Shown: positions 43,835 to 52,950, numbered from the stretch's first letter. The stretch is DNA of 64,000 bases from Pseudomonas sp. ML96 (GCF_000761545.1 NZ_JPMY01000010.1:393831-457830), one strand, 5' to 3'. The notes: a model not told the origin generated them from the sequence alone. A program made the numbers and translations.

Positions 43835-45441
43835 ACATCGCTCCTCGGCGGCACACGCAATTCGTTATAGGCCGGCGCGCTGGTGAGGCGCTCATCCCAC
43901 ACCGCGCGGCCGATGGTGAAATGGTAAAGGCTTTGCCAGCGGCTGTCGGCCAGTTCCAGCAATTCGTGTACCTGATCATCGAAGAAACAGCCGATGCCGG
44001 TACCGGACAGCCCCGCCGCCTCGGCCTCCAGGTAGAGCAACTGGCCGATCTGCCCACACTCCCAGTACAGCCGCGGGTAGTGACAGGCGCCAGCGGCCAG
44101 CGCCGCGTCGAAGCGCGCCAGCATGGCCAGGGCCACGCAGCCGTCGCTGGCGATGTCCTGGCCGCAGGAGAGGAAACCGGCCAGGCCACGGGCATCGCCT
44201 TCGAGCAGGCGGTACAGCGGCAGCTCGTCATGCATGCGCTGCCAGGCGAAGTCGCCACGCAGCCCCTCCGGCTGCGGCTGACCATCGCAGCGCGCCAGCC
44301 AGTACAGCCCCGGCTCCAGGCCCTGCACGCGGTGGACGAACAGCAGCAGGTCGACCTGCGCCGGCGCAGCGCTCAGCGCGAAAGGCACTGGAGAATTTTC
44401 CGGCAACAGCCGGCGTAGCCAGGCGAACAGCAGCTCGGCCTGGATGCCACTGCGACCGTCGAAGGCCTGAGCACTGCGCCGCCGATGCAGGATCGGCCGC
44501 AGTGGCAGGCCGGGATTGTCGTTGCCACTATGCCCGCTCGGTGCCGGCCAGCTCAGAGCTGGCTGAGCCGGTGCCCGGCACAGCGCATGCACCCGCGCCA
44601 GCTCCGGCCAGTCACGGTACTGGCGCGACAGGCGATTGGGCGCGCCGCTCAGCTCCAGCGCCGCCAGGCCGCGCAACAGCGTTTCGGGCAGGGCGAACTC
44701 TGCGCTCGGCGGACCAACCCACAGCAGGCAATCGCCACGCTCGGCCTCGTGAAAACCCTCGCGATCCAGCCCCAGCAGGCCGTCCAGGCGCGCCTCAGCC
44801 ACACCACGCAGCAGGCGCACCTGCCAGCCCTGAATGGCGGCGGCGATGCTCAGACAAGCCAATGCGTGGCCGAGATCGTGCTGGCAGTAGCGATAGGCGC
44901 GCTCGCCGTACTTCCAGGCCTCGCGCCAGGGGATGCTGGCCAGTCCGAGCAGGAAGCCGCCGGCCGGCAACGCTGCCTGTAGCTGTTCACCCAGCGGAGC
45001 CGGCAGCTCGGCGCGCACCTCCAGGCCGTGCACATCCGGCGCGTAATGCGCCAGCAGCCCCATCTCCTCGATGCTGCCCGGCGGCAACAGCAGGTAGGCT
45101 TCGGTCGGATGCAGATTGCCGGATGAGGGATTGACCCTAAGCGCCCAGCGATTGCCGCCAGATTCCTTCCAGGCCGAAAGGGCCAGACTGTCGTACAGCA
45201 ACTGCGAGAGGCTGGCGTGACGCAGCGGCTGCGCTTTGCCAATAGGGCCAGCGAAGGGCACGTCGTAGCCTGGCGTCTCTTCCAGCGGGCGCTGCCACAG
45301 CTCGATCAGACGGCTACCAGCGTAGCGGCGGAACGGCGCCGGCTGGGTCGCCCAGTCCAGTTGACCGGGGCCTGGCGCATAGGCGTTCGGCGCGTGCTTG
45401 CTGAGTTCGTGATAGGCACGCACCTGCTGCTCAGCGTCCAT
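43831..45441 (-). CDS. SagB/ThcOx-family nitroreductase-fold dehydrogenase
   Basis: 536 residues from ATG 45441 (GGGAGG upstream). Two nitroreductase-like halves: the first has LRVNPSSGNLHPTEAYLLLP and LALSAWK; the second has LHRRRSAQAFDG-like PILHRRRSAQAFDG and AEAAGLSGTGIGCFFDD. SagB-type FMN enzymes oxidise azolines in peptide natural products, but no cyclodehydratase or precursor gene is nearby, so a housekeeping or other oxidation is possible. The gene overlaps both the upstream GNAT and downstream tesB. Confidence 0.85.
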   Translation of the reverse strand: MDAEQQVRAYHELSKHAPNAYAPGPGQLDWATQPAPFRRYAGSRLIELWQRPLEETPGYDVPFAGPIGKAQPLRHASLSQLLYDSLALSAWKESGGNRWALRVNPSSGNLHPTEAYLLLPPGSIEEMGLLAHYAPDVHGLEVRAELPAPLGEQLQAALPAGGFLLGLASIPWREAWKYGERAYRYCQHDLGHALACLSIAAAIQGWQVRLLRGVAEARLDGLLGLDREGFHEAERGDCLLWVGPPSAEFALPETLLRGLAALELSGAPNRLSRQYRDWPELARVHALCRAPAQPALSWPAPSGHSGNDNPGLPLRPILHRRRSAQAFDGRSGIQAELLFAWLRRLLPENSPVPFALSAAPAQVDLLLFVHRVQGLEPGLYWLARCDGQPQPEGLRGDFAWQRMHDELPLYRLLEGDARGLAGFLSCGQDIASDGCVALAMLARFDAALAAGACHYPRLYWECGQIGQLLYLEAEAAGLSGTGIGCFFDDQVHELLELADSRWQSLYHFTIGRAVWDERLTSAPAYNELRVPPRSDV

Positions 45442-45985
45442 GCCAGTCCTCCCGTTTGCTGCGATAGAGCAGATGCGGACGTAGCGGATGGCCAACCGGC
45501 AGGCCGGGATGTTCGAAGTCATCGGCCGGATCGCGCTGCATGCCCAGGCGCTCCATCACGCCCCAGGATCGTTGGTTGGCCGGCACGGTGAAAGCCACCA
45601 CTTCGTCCAGCGCCAAATCCTCGAAGGCGAACTGCAACGAACGCTGCGCCGCCTCCAGGGCATAACCCTGGCCCCAGTAGGACCGAGCCAGGCGCCAACC
45701 GGTCTCCACCGCCGGCACGAAGGGCGCATCGAAGCCAACCCGCGCCAGCCCGGTAAAGCCGATAAAGGCACCATCCTCGCGGCGCTGCAGTGCCCAGAAG
45801 GTGAAGCCATGCTCGGCCTGGTGCGCCATCAACTTGCCGAGCAGCGCGGCGCTGCCGGCGCGGTCCAGCACGGCGGGAAAATGCGCCATCACCTCGGGGT
45901 CAGCGCACAGCTGGGCCAGGGCGTCGAGATCGTCTTCGCGCCAGGGCCGCAGGATCAGGCGCTCGCTGCTCAGGGGCTTGGTCAT
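45431..45985 (-). CDS. RimJ/RimL-type GNAT N-acetyltransferase
   Basis: 184 residues from ATG 45985. Typical RimJ-like pattern: LSSERLILRPWREDDLDAL at the start, GWRLARSYWGQGYALEAA acetyl-CoA region near residue 95, and NQRSWGVMERLGMQ near 140. It acetylates a small molecule or a protein N-terminus; target unknown. First gene of the overlapping operon and divergent from the deacetylase gene, with 31 bp between start codons. Confidence 0.88.
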   Translation of the reverse strand: MTKPLSSERLILRPWREDDLDALAQLCADPEVMAHFPAVLDRAGSAALLGKLMAHQAEHGFTFWALQRREDGAFIGFTGLARVGFDAPFVPAVETGWRLARSYWGQGYALEAAQRSLQFAFEDLALDEVVAFTVPANQRSWGVMERLGMQRDPADDFEHPGLPVGHPLRPHLLYRSKREDWHGR

Positions 45986-46016
45986 ATACTGCGCTCGAAT
46001 TCGTGAGTTACTCATT

Positions 46017-46934
46017 ATGCTGCCGCTGGTCTACCACGACGACTACAGCCCGCCCTTTCCGGCCAACCACCGCTTCCCCATGGAGAAGTTTCGCCTGCTG
46101 CGCGACCACCTGGTGGAAAGCGGCCTGGTGCGCGACGAAGAGCTGCATCGCCCGCAGATCTGCCCACCGGAGATCCTCGCCCTGGCGCATTGCAGGGACT
46201 ATATCGAGCGCTTCGCCAGCGGCGAGCTGACCTACCAGGAACAGCGCCGCCTGGGCCTACCCTGGAGTCCGGCGCTGGCCCGGCGCACCGTGCGCGCTGT
46301 GGGTGGCTCGCTGCTGGCCGCCGACCTGGCCCTCGAACACGGCATGGCCTGCCACCTGGCCGGCGGCACCCACCACGCGCACTTCGACGAGGCCTCCGGC
46401 TTCTGCATCTTCAACGACCTGGCGGTGATCGCCCGCTACCTGCTGGAGAGCGGCCGCGTCAGCCGGGTGCTGATCTACGACTGTGACGTGCACCAGGGCG
46501 ACGGCACCGCGCGCCTGCTGGAAAACGTGCCGGACGCCATCACCGTATCACTGCACTGCGAAAAGAACTTCCCAACGCGCAAGGCCAGAAGCGACTGGGA
46601 TATCGGCCTGCCGATCGGCATGGGCGACGCCGACTATCTGCAGGTGGTGCACGACAGCCTGGGCTACCTGCTGGCCCTGTACCAGCCGGATATCGTGCTT
46701 TACGACGGCGGCGTCGATGTGCACAAGGACGACCGCCTCGGCTACCTACAGCTGACCGACACCGGCATCGCCGCCCGCGACGAGGCGGTGTTCCGCCACT
46801 GTCTGGAGCGCGACATTCCGGTAGTCGGGGTGATCGGCGGCGGCTACGACCAGGATCGAGCCCTGCTCGCCCGCCGCCACGGCATTCTGCATCACAGCGC
46901 CGCGCGGGTATGGCGCGCGGCGGGGCTGCGTTAG
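46017..46934 (+). CDS. Histone-deacetylase-family amidohydrolase
   Basis: 305 residues. The family's metal and catalytic motifs are visible: GGTHHAHFDEASGFCIFND near residue 117 (His pair), DCDVHQGDGTA near 155 (metal Asp/His), YDGGVDVHKDDRLG near 230, and GGGYDQD near 280. Bacterial members remove acetyl groups from polyamines, proteins or small amides; here it faces a divergent acetyltransferase. Its stop overlaps the convergent aminotransferase by 4 nt. Confidence 0.92.
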   Translation: MLPLVYHDDYSPPFPANHRFPMEKFRLLRDHLVESGLVRDEELHRPQICPPEILALAHCRDYIERFASGELTYQEQRRLGLPWSPALARRTVRAVGGSLLAADLALEHGMACHLAGGTHHAHFDEASGFCIFNDLAVIARYLLESGRVSRVLIYDCDVHQGDGTARLLENVPDAITVSLHCEKNFPTRKARSDWDIGLPIGMGDADYLQVVHDSLGYLLALYQPDIVLYDGGVDVHKDDRLGYLQLTDTGIAARDEAVFRHCLERDIPVVGVIGGGYDQDRALLARRHGILHHSAARVWRAAGLR

Positions 46935-48064
46935 CCGGCCAGAACTTTATTCAGCGCCTGCTCCAGCGTAGCGACGGTGCGCTCGACATTACCCAGCTTG
47001 TCCAGGCCGAACAGGCCGAGGCGGAAGGTCTGGAAGTCCGCCGGCTCATCGCACTGCAGCGGTACGCCGGCGGCAGTCTGCAGGCCCTGGGCGGCGAACT
47101 TGCTGCCGTTCTTGATCTGCGCATCGTCGGTGTAGCAGACCACCACGCCGGGCGCCTCGAAGCCTTCTGCCGCAACGCTCTTGAAGCCCTTGGCCGCCAA
47201 CAGAGCACGTACGCGTCGGCCCAGCTCACGCTGCTGCTCGCAGACCTTGGCGAAGCCCTTGGCTTCGGCCTCCTGCATCGCGTCGCGGAAGCGCGCCAGG
47301 GCATCGCTGGGCATGGTCGCGTGGTAGGCATGGCCGCCCTGCTCGTATGCCTGCATGATCTGCAGCCACTTCTTCAGGTCACAGGCGAAGCTGCTGCTCT
47401 GGGTCGCCTCGACGCGCGCCTGGGCAGCTTCGCTGAGCATCACCAGGGCGCAGCAGGGCGAGGCGCTCCAGCCCTTCTGCGGCGCGCTGATCAGCACGTC
47501 GATGCCGCAGGCCTGCATGTCTACCCAGAGCGTGCCGGAGGCGATGCAATCGAGCACGAACAGGCCACCCACCGCATGCACGGCATCGGCCACGGCGCGC
47601 AAATAGTCGTCTGGCAGGATCATCCCCGAGGCGGTCTCCACATGGGGCGCGAACACCACCTGCGGCTTCTCGGCGGCGATGGTCGCCAACACTTCGTCCA
47701 GCGGCGCCGGCGCAAAAGCCGCTTGCGAACCTTCACTGACCGGACGCGCCTTGAGCACGGTGGAGGAAGCGGGAATCTGGCCCATCTCGAAGATCTGCGT
47801 CCAGCGGTAGCTGAACCAGCCATTGCGGATCACCAGGGTCTTCTGCCCGGTCGCCAGCTGGCGTGCCACCGCCTCCATGCCGAAGGTGCCGCTACCGGGC
47901 ACCACGGCCACGGCGTGGGCGTTGTAGACCTGCTTCAGGGTGCTGGAAATGTCCCGCATCACGCCCTGGAACGACTGCGACATATGATTGAGAGAGCGGT
48001 CGGTGTAAACCACCGAATATTCGAGCAGACCTTCGGGGTCGACGCTGGGATAGAGGCCGGACAT
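46931..48064 (-). CDS. Class V aminotransferase (serine/alanine-glyoxylate type)
   Basis: 377 residues of the PLP fold type I class V group. VPGSGTFGMEAVARQLA binds the phosphate, HVETASGMILPDDYL is conserved, VLDCIASG carries the PLP Asp, and Lys in SAPQKGWSA is the Schiff-base residue. Likely acts on alanine, serine or 2-aminoethylphosphonate with glyoxylate or pyruvate; the exact pair is not decidable. It converges on the deacetylase gene. Confidence 0.9.
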   Translation of the reverse strand: MSGLYPSVDPEGLLEYSVVYTDRSLNHMSQSFQGVMRDISSTLKQVYNAHAVAVVPGSGTFGMEAVARQLATGQKTLVIRNGWFSYRWTQIFEMGQIPASSTVLKARPVSEGSQAAFAPAPLDEVLATIAAEKPQVVFAPHVETASGMILPDDYLRAVADAVHAVGGLFVLDCIASGTLWVDMQACGIDVLISAPQKGWSASPCCALVMLSEAAQARVEATQSSSFACDLKKWLQIMQAYEQGGHAYHATMPSDALARFRDAMQEAEAKGFAKVCEQQRELGRRVRALLAAKGFKSVAAEGFEAPGVVVCYTDDAQIKNGSKFAAQGLQTAAGVPLQCDEPADFQTFRLGLFGLDKLGNVERTVATLEQALNKVLAG

Positions 48065-48213
48065 GACACAGGCTCCTGCTGGGATTAAAGCCCCAGACCC
48101 TGCCCGAAGCCCGCGCAGATGACAAGGCTGGCGACCGGCTCCGTGCCTGCCGGCATGCAGCAGATGATCCAGCGACTAGGCTCAAGCGCAAACCTATCCA
48201 AGGGAATGCAACC

Positions 48214-48822
48214 ATGCTGCGATTCATCAAGACCACCGTGGTAGGCGGCCTGCTGTTCATCCTGCCGTTGATCCTCATTGTCGTGCTGGTGCAGAAGGGT
48301 GTGCACCTGCTGCGCCCTCTGGTCGCCAAGCTGCTGCCGATGTTCCCCGACCACGCCATCGCCGGGGTCACGGCAGTCAGCATGCTGGCGCTGCTGGCAC
48401 TGCTGCTGGTGTGTTTCTTCGCCGGGCTGCTGGCGCGTACCGGCTTCGCCAAGCGCCTGATGCACCCGGTGGAAAACGGCATCCTGGCCAATATCCCCGG
48501 TTACCAGATGATCAAGGACACGGCGACCCGCGTCGCCGGCATCGAGCACGCGGAAGGCCTGGTCATCTGCCTACTGGAAGACGACGGGCGCTATGTGTTC
48601 TGCCTGACTCGCGAGGAGCCGGTCAACGGCATGATCGCGGTCTATCGCCCCGATGCCGGCCCCGCTGGCGGCACGGCAGGCGAGCTGCTGATCGTTCCCG
48701 CCGACAGCGTGATCCGCACCGACCTGACCTGGCTGCAGATGCTCGCCTGCCTGCGCCGCTGCGGCCTGGGCGGCCTGGAGTTGGCCAGCCCCTGGCTAGC
48801 CAAGGCTGCCGCGCGCGAGTGA
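48214..48822 (+). CDS. DUF502 inner-membrane protein
   Basis: 202 residues with two N-terminal transmembrane helices (TVVGGLLFILPLILIVVLVQK; AGVTAVSMLALLALLLVCFFAGLL, here split) and a C-terminal soluble domain (ANIPGYQMIKDTATRVAG ... ELLIVPADSVIRTDLTWLQML). The match is to DUF502, whose function is unknown. AAGGGA lies eight bases before the start. Confidence 0.85.
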   Translation: MLRFIKTTVVGGLLFILPLILIVVLVQKGVHLLRPLVAKLLPMFPDHAIAGVTAVSMLALLALLLVCFFAGLLARTGFAKRLMHPVENGILANIPGYQMIKDTATRVAGIEHAEGLVICLLEDDGRYVFCLTREEPVNGMIAVYRPDAGPAGGTAGELLIVPADSVIRTDLTWLQMLACLRRCGLGGLELASPWLAKAAARE

Positions 48823-48868
48823 GCCTCGGCTAGAATGCCGGCCCCAGCCAGTCGCCTTCCGGATCAGC

Positions 48869-50116
48869 ATGCAATCAGCGCAGCCCGCCACCTCTCCCCT
48901 GGTCGCCATCATCGGCGGCGGTCCCGCCGGCCTGATGGCCGCCGAGGTGCTGGCCGCCGGTGGTGCGCGGGTCGAGCTGTTCGACGCCATGCCCTCGGTC
49001 GGGCGCAAGTTCCTCCTGGCCGGCGTCGGCGGCATGAACATCACCCACTCGGAGGCCAAGGCGCCGTTCCTTGCCCGCTACCGCGAGCGTGAACAGGAGA
49101 TCGCCGCGCTGCTGGCGGACTTCGACGCCGCAGCCCTGCGCGAGTGGATTCACGGCCTCGGCATCGACACTTTCGTCGGCACCTCTGGCCGCGTGTTCCC
49201 CTCCGATATGAAGGCCGCGCCGCTGTTGCGCGCCTGGCTTAAGCGCCTGCGCGAGGCCGGCGTGGCCATCCATACGCGCAGCCGCTGGCTGGGCTGGAAT
49301 GATCAGGGTGAGTCGCGTATCGCCACGCCGGATGGTGAGCGCCTGGTTGTAGCCGATGCCTGCGTGCTGGCCCTCGGCGGCGGCAGCTGGGCCCGACTTG
49401 GCTCGGACGGCGCCTGGGTGCCGCTGCTGGAGCAGCGCGGAGTCGAAATCTCGCCACTGCGGCCGGCCAACAGCGGCTGCGAAGTCGCCGGCTGGAGCGA
49501 GCACCTGCGTGGCAAGTTCGCCGGTGCACCGCTGAAGAACGTCACCCTGGCGCTGGACGGCGAGGCACCGCGGCGTGGCGAATTCGTCCTCACCGAACAC
49601 GGCATCGAAGGCAGTCTGGTCTATGCGCTGTCCGCCGCCATCCGCCAGCGCATCGAGCAGCACGGCCGCGCACGGATTTATCTGGATCTACAGCCGGATC
49701 GTGATCTGGAGAAAGTCGAGGCACTGCTAAGCAAGCCGCGCGGCTCGGCCTCGATGGCCAAGCACCTGCACCGCCAGCTCGGCCTGGATGGCGCCAAGGC
49801 CGCACTGCTGCGCGAGCTGACCAGTGCCGACGACTTCGCCGACCTGCGCCGCCTGGCACAGGCGATCAAGGCGCTGCCCATCGAACTGCTGCGCACCCGC
49901 CCACTGGACGAGGCCATCTCCAGCGCCGGCGGCGTGACCTTCGCCGCGCTCGACCAGAACCTGATGCTCCGTGCCCTGCCCGGCACCTTCTGCGCCGGCG
50001 AGATGCTCGACTGGGAGGCGCCTACCGGCGGCTACCTGCTCACCGCCTGCTTCGCCAGCGGGCGAGTGGCGGGGTTAGGTGCGCTGGAGTGGCTGCGCCA
50101 GCGCGGCACGCTGTAA
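48869..50116 (+). CDS. NAD(P)/FAD-dependent flavoprotein (HI0933/TIGR03862 type)
   Basis: 415 residues. The Rossmann fingerprint IIGGGPAGLMAAEVLAAGG is at residue 13, GRKFLLAGVGGMNITHSE follows, and the C-terminal AGEMLDWEAPTGGYLLTACFASGRVAG is diagnostic of the HI0933/YhiN-like aminoacetone-oxidase group. Substrate unknown. It starts 47 bp after the DUF502 stop and may be co-transcribed. Confidence 0.92.
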   Translation: MQSAQPATSPLVAIIGGGPAGLMAAEVLAAGGARVELFDAMPSVGRKFLLAGVGGMNITHSEAKAPFLARYREREQEIAALLADFDAAALREWIHGLGIDTFVGTSGRVFPSDMKAAPLLRAWLKRLREAGVAIHTRSRWLGWNDQGESRIATPDGERLVVADACVLALGGGSWARLGSDGAWVPLLEQRGVEISPLRPANSGCEVAGWSEHLRGKFAGAPLKNVTLALDGEAPRRGEFVLTEHGIEGSLVYALSAAIRQRIEQHGRARIYLDLQPDRDLEKVEALLSKPRGSASMAKHLHRQLGLDGAKAALLRELTSADDFADLRRLAQAIKALPIELLRTRPLDEAISSAGGVTFAALDQNLMLRALPGTFCAGEMLDWEAPTGGYLLTACFASGRVAGLGALEWLRQRGTL

Positions 50117-50142
50117 CTCGCAGCGTGGCCGCAACGGCGCAA

Positions 50143-50667
50143 TCACTGCCGAGGCAATAGCGGCAGCAACTCGGCAGCCGGCAGCGTCAGGGTGTTGGAG
50201 AAGTAGGCCCGATAGCCATAGGCGGTCATCACCACCTTGCACGGCACGGTCGTACGCCCGGCCAGAGCCTCAGTGAAACGCCGCTGATCGATGAAGCGTT
50301 CCGATCGCCCCTCATCTGTGGTTTCCGCAAAATGCAGGCTGGAGCGGTAGAGAAAGCGCCCCGACTCCTGACCGGCTCGTTCCAGCGTGCCGGAGCCAAA
50401 AATTGGAATCACATGGTCCATGGCAAACACCGGCTCGCGCTCCAGGGAACAGCTGAGCGATTGGCCGATCTTGCCGCTGCCGTCCAGGCGCGAATAGACC
50501 TGGTCAAAATCGAGATCGGAAGCGAAGAACAGGTTGAAGCTGACGCGCCCAGCCTCGGGTTCTGCGCGCAGATAGGCGAGATTGGCGATCGGCTGGTGAT
50601 GGTCCTTCATGCAGGCCGAGCAGCTCAGCGCGATCAGCAGCGAAGCCACGATCTTTCTCAGGCTCAT
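50143..50667 (-). CDS. Exported small protein, candidate immunity partner of the lipase
   Basis: 174 residues: a signal peptide with Cys near residues 16 and 19 (LSCSAC), possibly an atypical lipobox, then a beta-rich domain. No recognised family. It overlaps the stop of the lipase gene by 4 nt and is third in PAAR - lipase - this gene, the usual place for a periplasmic immunity protein against a type VI lipase. Lower GC than the surroundings. The role is inferred from order and export signal. Confidence 0.6.
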   Translation of the reverse strand: MSLRKIVASLLIALSCSACMKDHHQPIANLAYLRAEPEAGRVSFNLFFASDLDFDQVYSRLDGSGKIGQSLSCSLEREPVFAMDHVIPIFGSGTLERAGQESGRFLYRSSLHFAETTDEGRSERFIDQRRFTEALAGRTTVPCKVVMTAYGYRAYFSNTLTLPAAELLPLLPRQ

Positions 50668-51377
50668 GGCCCCAGGTACTCCTGAATAGAGCGTTTCACA
50701 TAGTCGTACGGCGAGTACCCCTCGGGCATCATCACGCTGAACATCCGCCCCGCATCGTAATGATGGATATCGGCGACCACGCTGATATTGGCGCCCTGAG
50801 GAATCCAGCGCTCACCGAAGTCGGCAACGCCATCGGAGCTGTCGGGCTTCTTGGCGTCGGCGCGGACATTGATCCAGAACTCAGCCTTGGGCGCGGGTTT
50901 GCTCATGTAAATATCCGAGCCCACCCACACCATCATGCCCTCGCCTACCGGGTCCAGGGTGACCAGAGCCTTCACCTTGTAGCCTTTCTCCGCGAGGATC
51001 TGCGACAGATGGGCGCCGTTCCAGCCCCCCAGGCTGTGCCCCACCAGGTAGACCGGCAAGGCCTTGGTGGTGAGCGGCTTCAGCACATATTCGTCGATGT
51101 CGAAGCGGCCGCGCACATCGCTGTAACCCAGATGGTAGGAGACGTAGTTTCCCGCCTGCTTGTGCGTCTCAAAGTCCGCATCCAGCTTGTTTCTGGCCTC
51201 GGCCACGTTGTTGTTGGGGCCCTGCAGGTAATAGGACTCCTTGTCCGCAGCGCCGCCGATGAAGAACACCACGGCCTTCTTCACCTCCACTGGCACCGTC
51301 TTCACCGTCTGGTTTGCGGCCGGGGTCAGCGTGTGCGATCCGGCGATCTTGGTGCATTCCTTGTCAGCACTGCTCAT
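50664..51377 (-). CDS. Serine lipase/alpha-beta hydrolase, candidate type VI effector
   Basis: 237 residues without a signal peptide. The nucleophile elbow GHSLGG puts Ser115 as nucleophile; candidate acid Asp142 in TLDPVGEG and His206/207 in DIHHYDAG complete a triad. N-terminal Gly pair (VVFFIGGAADKESYY) could form the oxyanion region. Its start overlaps the PAAR gene stop (ATGA) and its stop overlaps the exported partner. PAAR-linked GxSxG hydrolases of this type are known type VI phospholipase effectors (Tle); its subgroup is unclear and cytosolic targets are possible. Confidence 0.75.
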   Translation of the reverse strand: MSSADKECTKIAGSHTLTPAANQTVKTVPVEVKKAVVFFIGGAADKESYYLQGPNNNVAEARNKLDADFETHKQAGNYVSYHLGYSDVRGRFDIDEYVLKPLTTKALPVYLVGHSLGGWNGAHLSQILAEKGYKVKALVTLDPVGEGMMVWVGSDIYMSKPAPKAEFWINVRADAKKPDSSDGVADFGERWIPQGANISVVADIHHYDAGRMFSVMMPEGYSPYDYVKRSIQEYLGP

Positions 51378-51874
51378 GGCTGATTACCCACGAGAATCTG
51401 CACCGTCTCGGCCTTCCCCATCTGGCTCACCACATGGGTGAAACCCTGCGCATCGGTAACGCCTTTCTCCATGGCGCCGCTGGCGCGGCGAATGGCATAG
51501 GGGTAATTGGCCAACGGTTCGCCCGTTTGCGAGCAGACCAGTTGCACGCTGTCTTGAAACAGACCCGCCAGCGGTGCAGGTGCCACGAAAGGGGCTGAAG
51601 CATGCTGCGTGCCGACCAGTACGTCCCCCGAGCCGCTGATGATCACGCCACCATGCGCGGTGCTGCTGCCCAGGAAGGCGACGGGACGGCCATTGACCAG
51701 AATGCTGCCGATACCTTCGGCGACGGAGTCGCCGCAGGCGCTGGCGTCGCCCACGCGCAGCGTCGGTAAACCGTTGATGATTACATTGGGGGAACCGGTG
51801 ACTGTCGGGTTAACGCCGTGCCCCGTCTTGGGACACGCATTGCTATCGCTCTGGCGAGCGGCGGGCTTGCTCAT
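51374..51874 (-). CDS. PAAR-domain spike protein with C-terminal beta domain
   Basis: 166 residues from ATG 51874 (AAGGAG seven bases upstream). Residues ~1-95 form a PAAR repeat (HGVNPTVTGSPNVIINGLPTLRVGD start, here split; HGGVIISGSGDVLVG). The C-terminal part (GEPLANYPYAIRRASGAMEKGVTDAQGFTHVV) looks like a transthyretin-like/Ig adaptor domain rather than a toxin. It would cap a VgrG tip and carry the adjacent lipase. No vgrG, hcp or tss genes are in the window, so it is an orphan cargo locus. Confidence 0.85.
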   Translation of the reverse strand: MSKPAARQSDSNACPKTGHGVNPTVTGSPNVIINGLPTLRVGDASACGDSVAEGIGSILVNGRPVAFLGSSTAHGGVIISGSGDVLVGTQHASAPFVAPAPLAGLFQDSVQLVCSQTGEPLANYPYAIRRASGAMEKGVTDAQGFTHVVSQMGKAETVQILVGNQP

Positions 51875-51969
51875 GGACGACTCCTTGTCGGGATCTAAGG
51901 CGCCTTCCCGGCGCACCGGCCGCATTATGCCGCCACCCAACAAGAGGTTCCGCGTACTGGGTCAGTTTT

Positions 51970-52004
51970 GCGACATGCGCGTTGGCGACATATACGCCTG
52001 TCGC
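51970..52004. promoter_or_regulatory. GCGACAT direct and inverted repeats upstream of the PAAR gene
   Basis: GCGACAT occurs at 51970-51976 and 51985-51991 (15 bp apart) and its inverse TGTCGC at 51999-52004. They lie about 100-130 bp upstream of the PAAR start, in the gap to the transglutaminase gene. A regulator site is possible; no protein is identified. Confidence 0.35.
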
Positions 52005-52035
52005 AGCAGTGTCACCTCAGGCCCTCGCCAGCCTG

Positions 52036-52950
52036 TCAGCCCACCGCCGGCAACGGCGCATCCAGCGGCGTCACCGTCACCCGCACGTCCGGATCGTGGC
52101 TGCCGCCGCCGAGGATCACCCCGCGCAGCGGCGAGACGTCGGCGAAGTCGCGGCCCCAACCGAGGGTGATGTGTTCCAGGTTGGGCAGCAGGTTGTTGGT
52201 CGGGTCGAAGTCGATCCAGCCCTGCCGCGGGCAGTACAGCGAGATCCACGCATGCGAGGCGTCGGCGCCGATCAGCCGGGGTTGGCCGGGGGGCGGTTGG
52301 GTCAGCAGGTAGCCACTGACGTAGCGCGCCGACAGGCCCAGCGAGCGCAAGCAGGCCAGCATCAGGTGGGCGAAGTCCTGGCACACGCCGCGGCGCTCCT
52401 CCAGCACCTGGATCAGCGGAGTCGCCACCTGGGTGGCGGCGGCGTCGAAGCTGAACTCGCGGAAGATCTTCTGCATCAGCGCCGAGGCCGCCTGCAGCAG
52501 CGGCCGGCCAGGCGGGAAGCAATCGGCAGCGAACTCGGCGAACACCCGCTTGATATGCACATAAGGCGACTGGTAGCGGTAGCGCGCCGCCTCCAGCAGC
52601 TCGGCGGACAGTGGCTGGCCGCTGTAACCGAGGGCTGCTGCCACTTCCTCCCAGGGCGGCGAGTCGTCCAGCAGCAGGCTGTCGCGAGCGCGCACCTCGA
52701 TGCGCAGCCAGGCGATCACCCGCAGCTCGTCGTGGGGGCGCTCGAAGGCCAGGCGGGTCAGCGGGTTGCCGAACAGATCGAGGCCGTCCTGGCGCACGGT
52801 CGGCTGCGGAGTGATGGTCAGGTGCCGTTCGTGGCAGATCTGTCGGGCACTGTCGCGCGGCCACAGGTGGGCCAGCTGCTGGGCCAGGGAGACCGGCGCC
52901 GAGTAGCGGTAGTGGGTGTCGTGTAAGACTTGGTAATGCGCCTGCTTCAT
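52036..52950 (-). CDS. Transglutaminase-like protein of amidoligase cluster
   Basis: 304 residues: an N-terminal bacterial transglutaminase N domain (YQVLHDTHYRYSAPVSLAQQ) and a cysteine-protease-fold core with Cys in GVCQDFAHLML, His in DASHAWISLY and Asp in IDFDPTNN. It overlaps the ATP-grasp gene stop by 4 nt. Such proteins accompany ATP-grasp/alpha-E enzymes and are thought to act as peptidases or amide-forming partners. Confidence 0.9.
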   Translation of the reverse strand: MKQAHYQVLHDTHYRYSAPVSLAQQLAHLWPRDSARQICHERHLTITPQPTVRQDGLDLFGNPLTRLAFERPHDELRVIAWLRIEVRARDSLLLDDSPPWEEVAAALGYSGQPLSAELLEAARYRYQSPYVHIKRVFAEFAADCFPPGRPLLQAASALMQKIFREFSFDAAATQVATPLIQVLEERRGVCQDFAHLMLACLRSLGLSARYVSGYLLTQPPPGQPRLIGADASHAWISLYCPRQGWIDFDPTNNLLPNLEHITLGWGRDFADVSPLRGVILGGGSHDPDVRVTVTPLDAPLPAVG

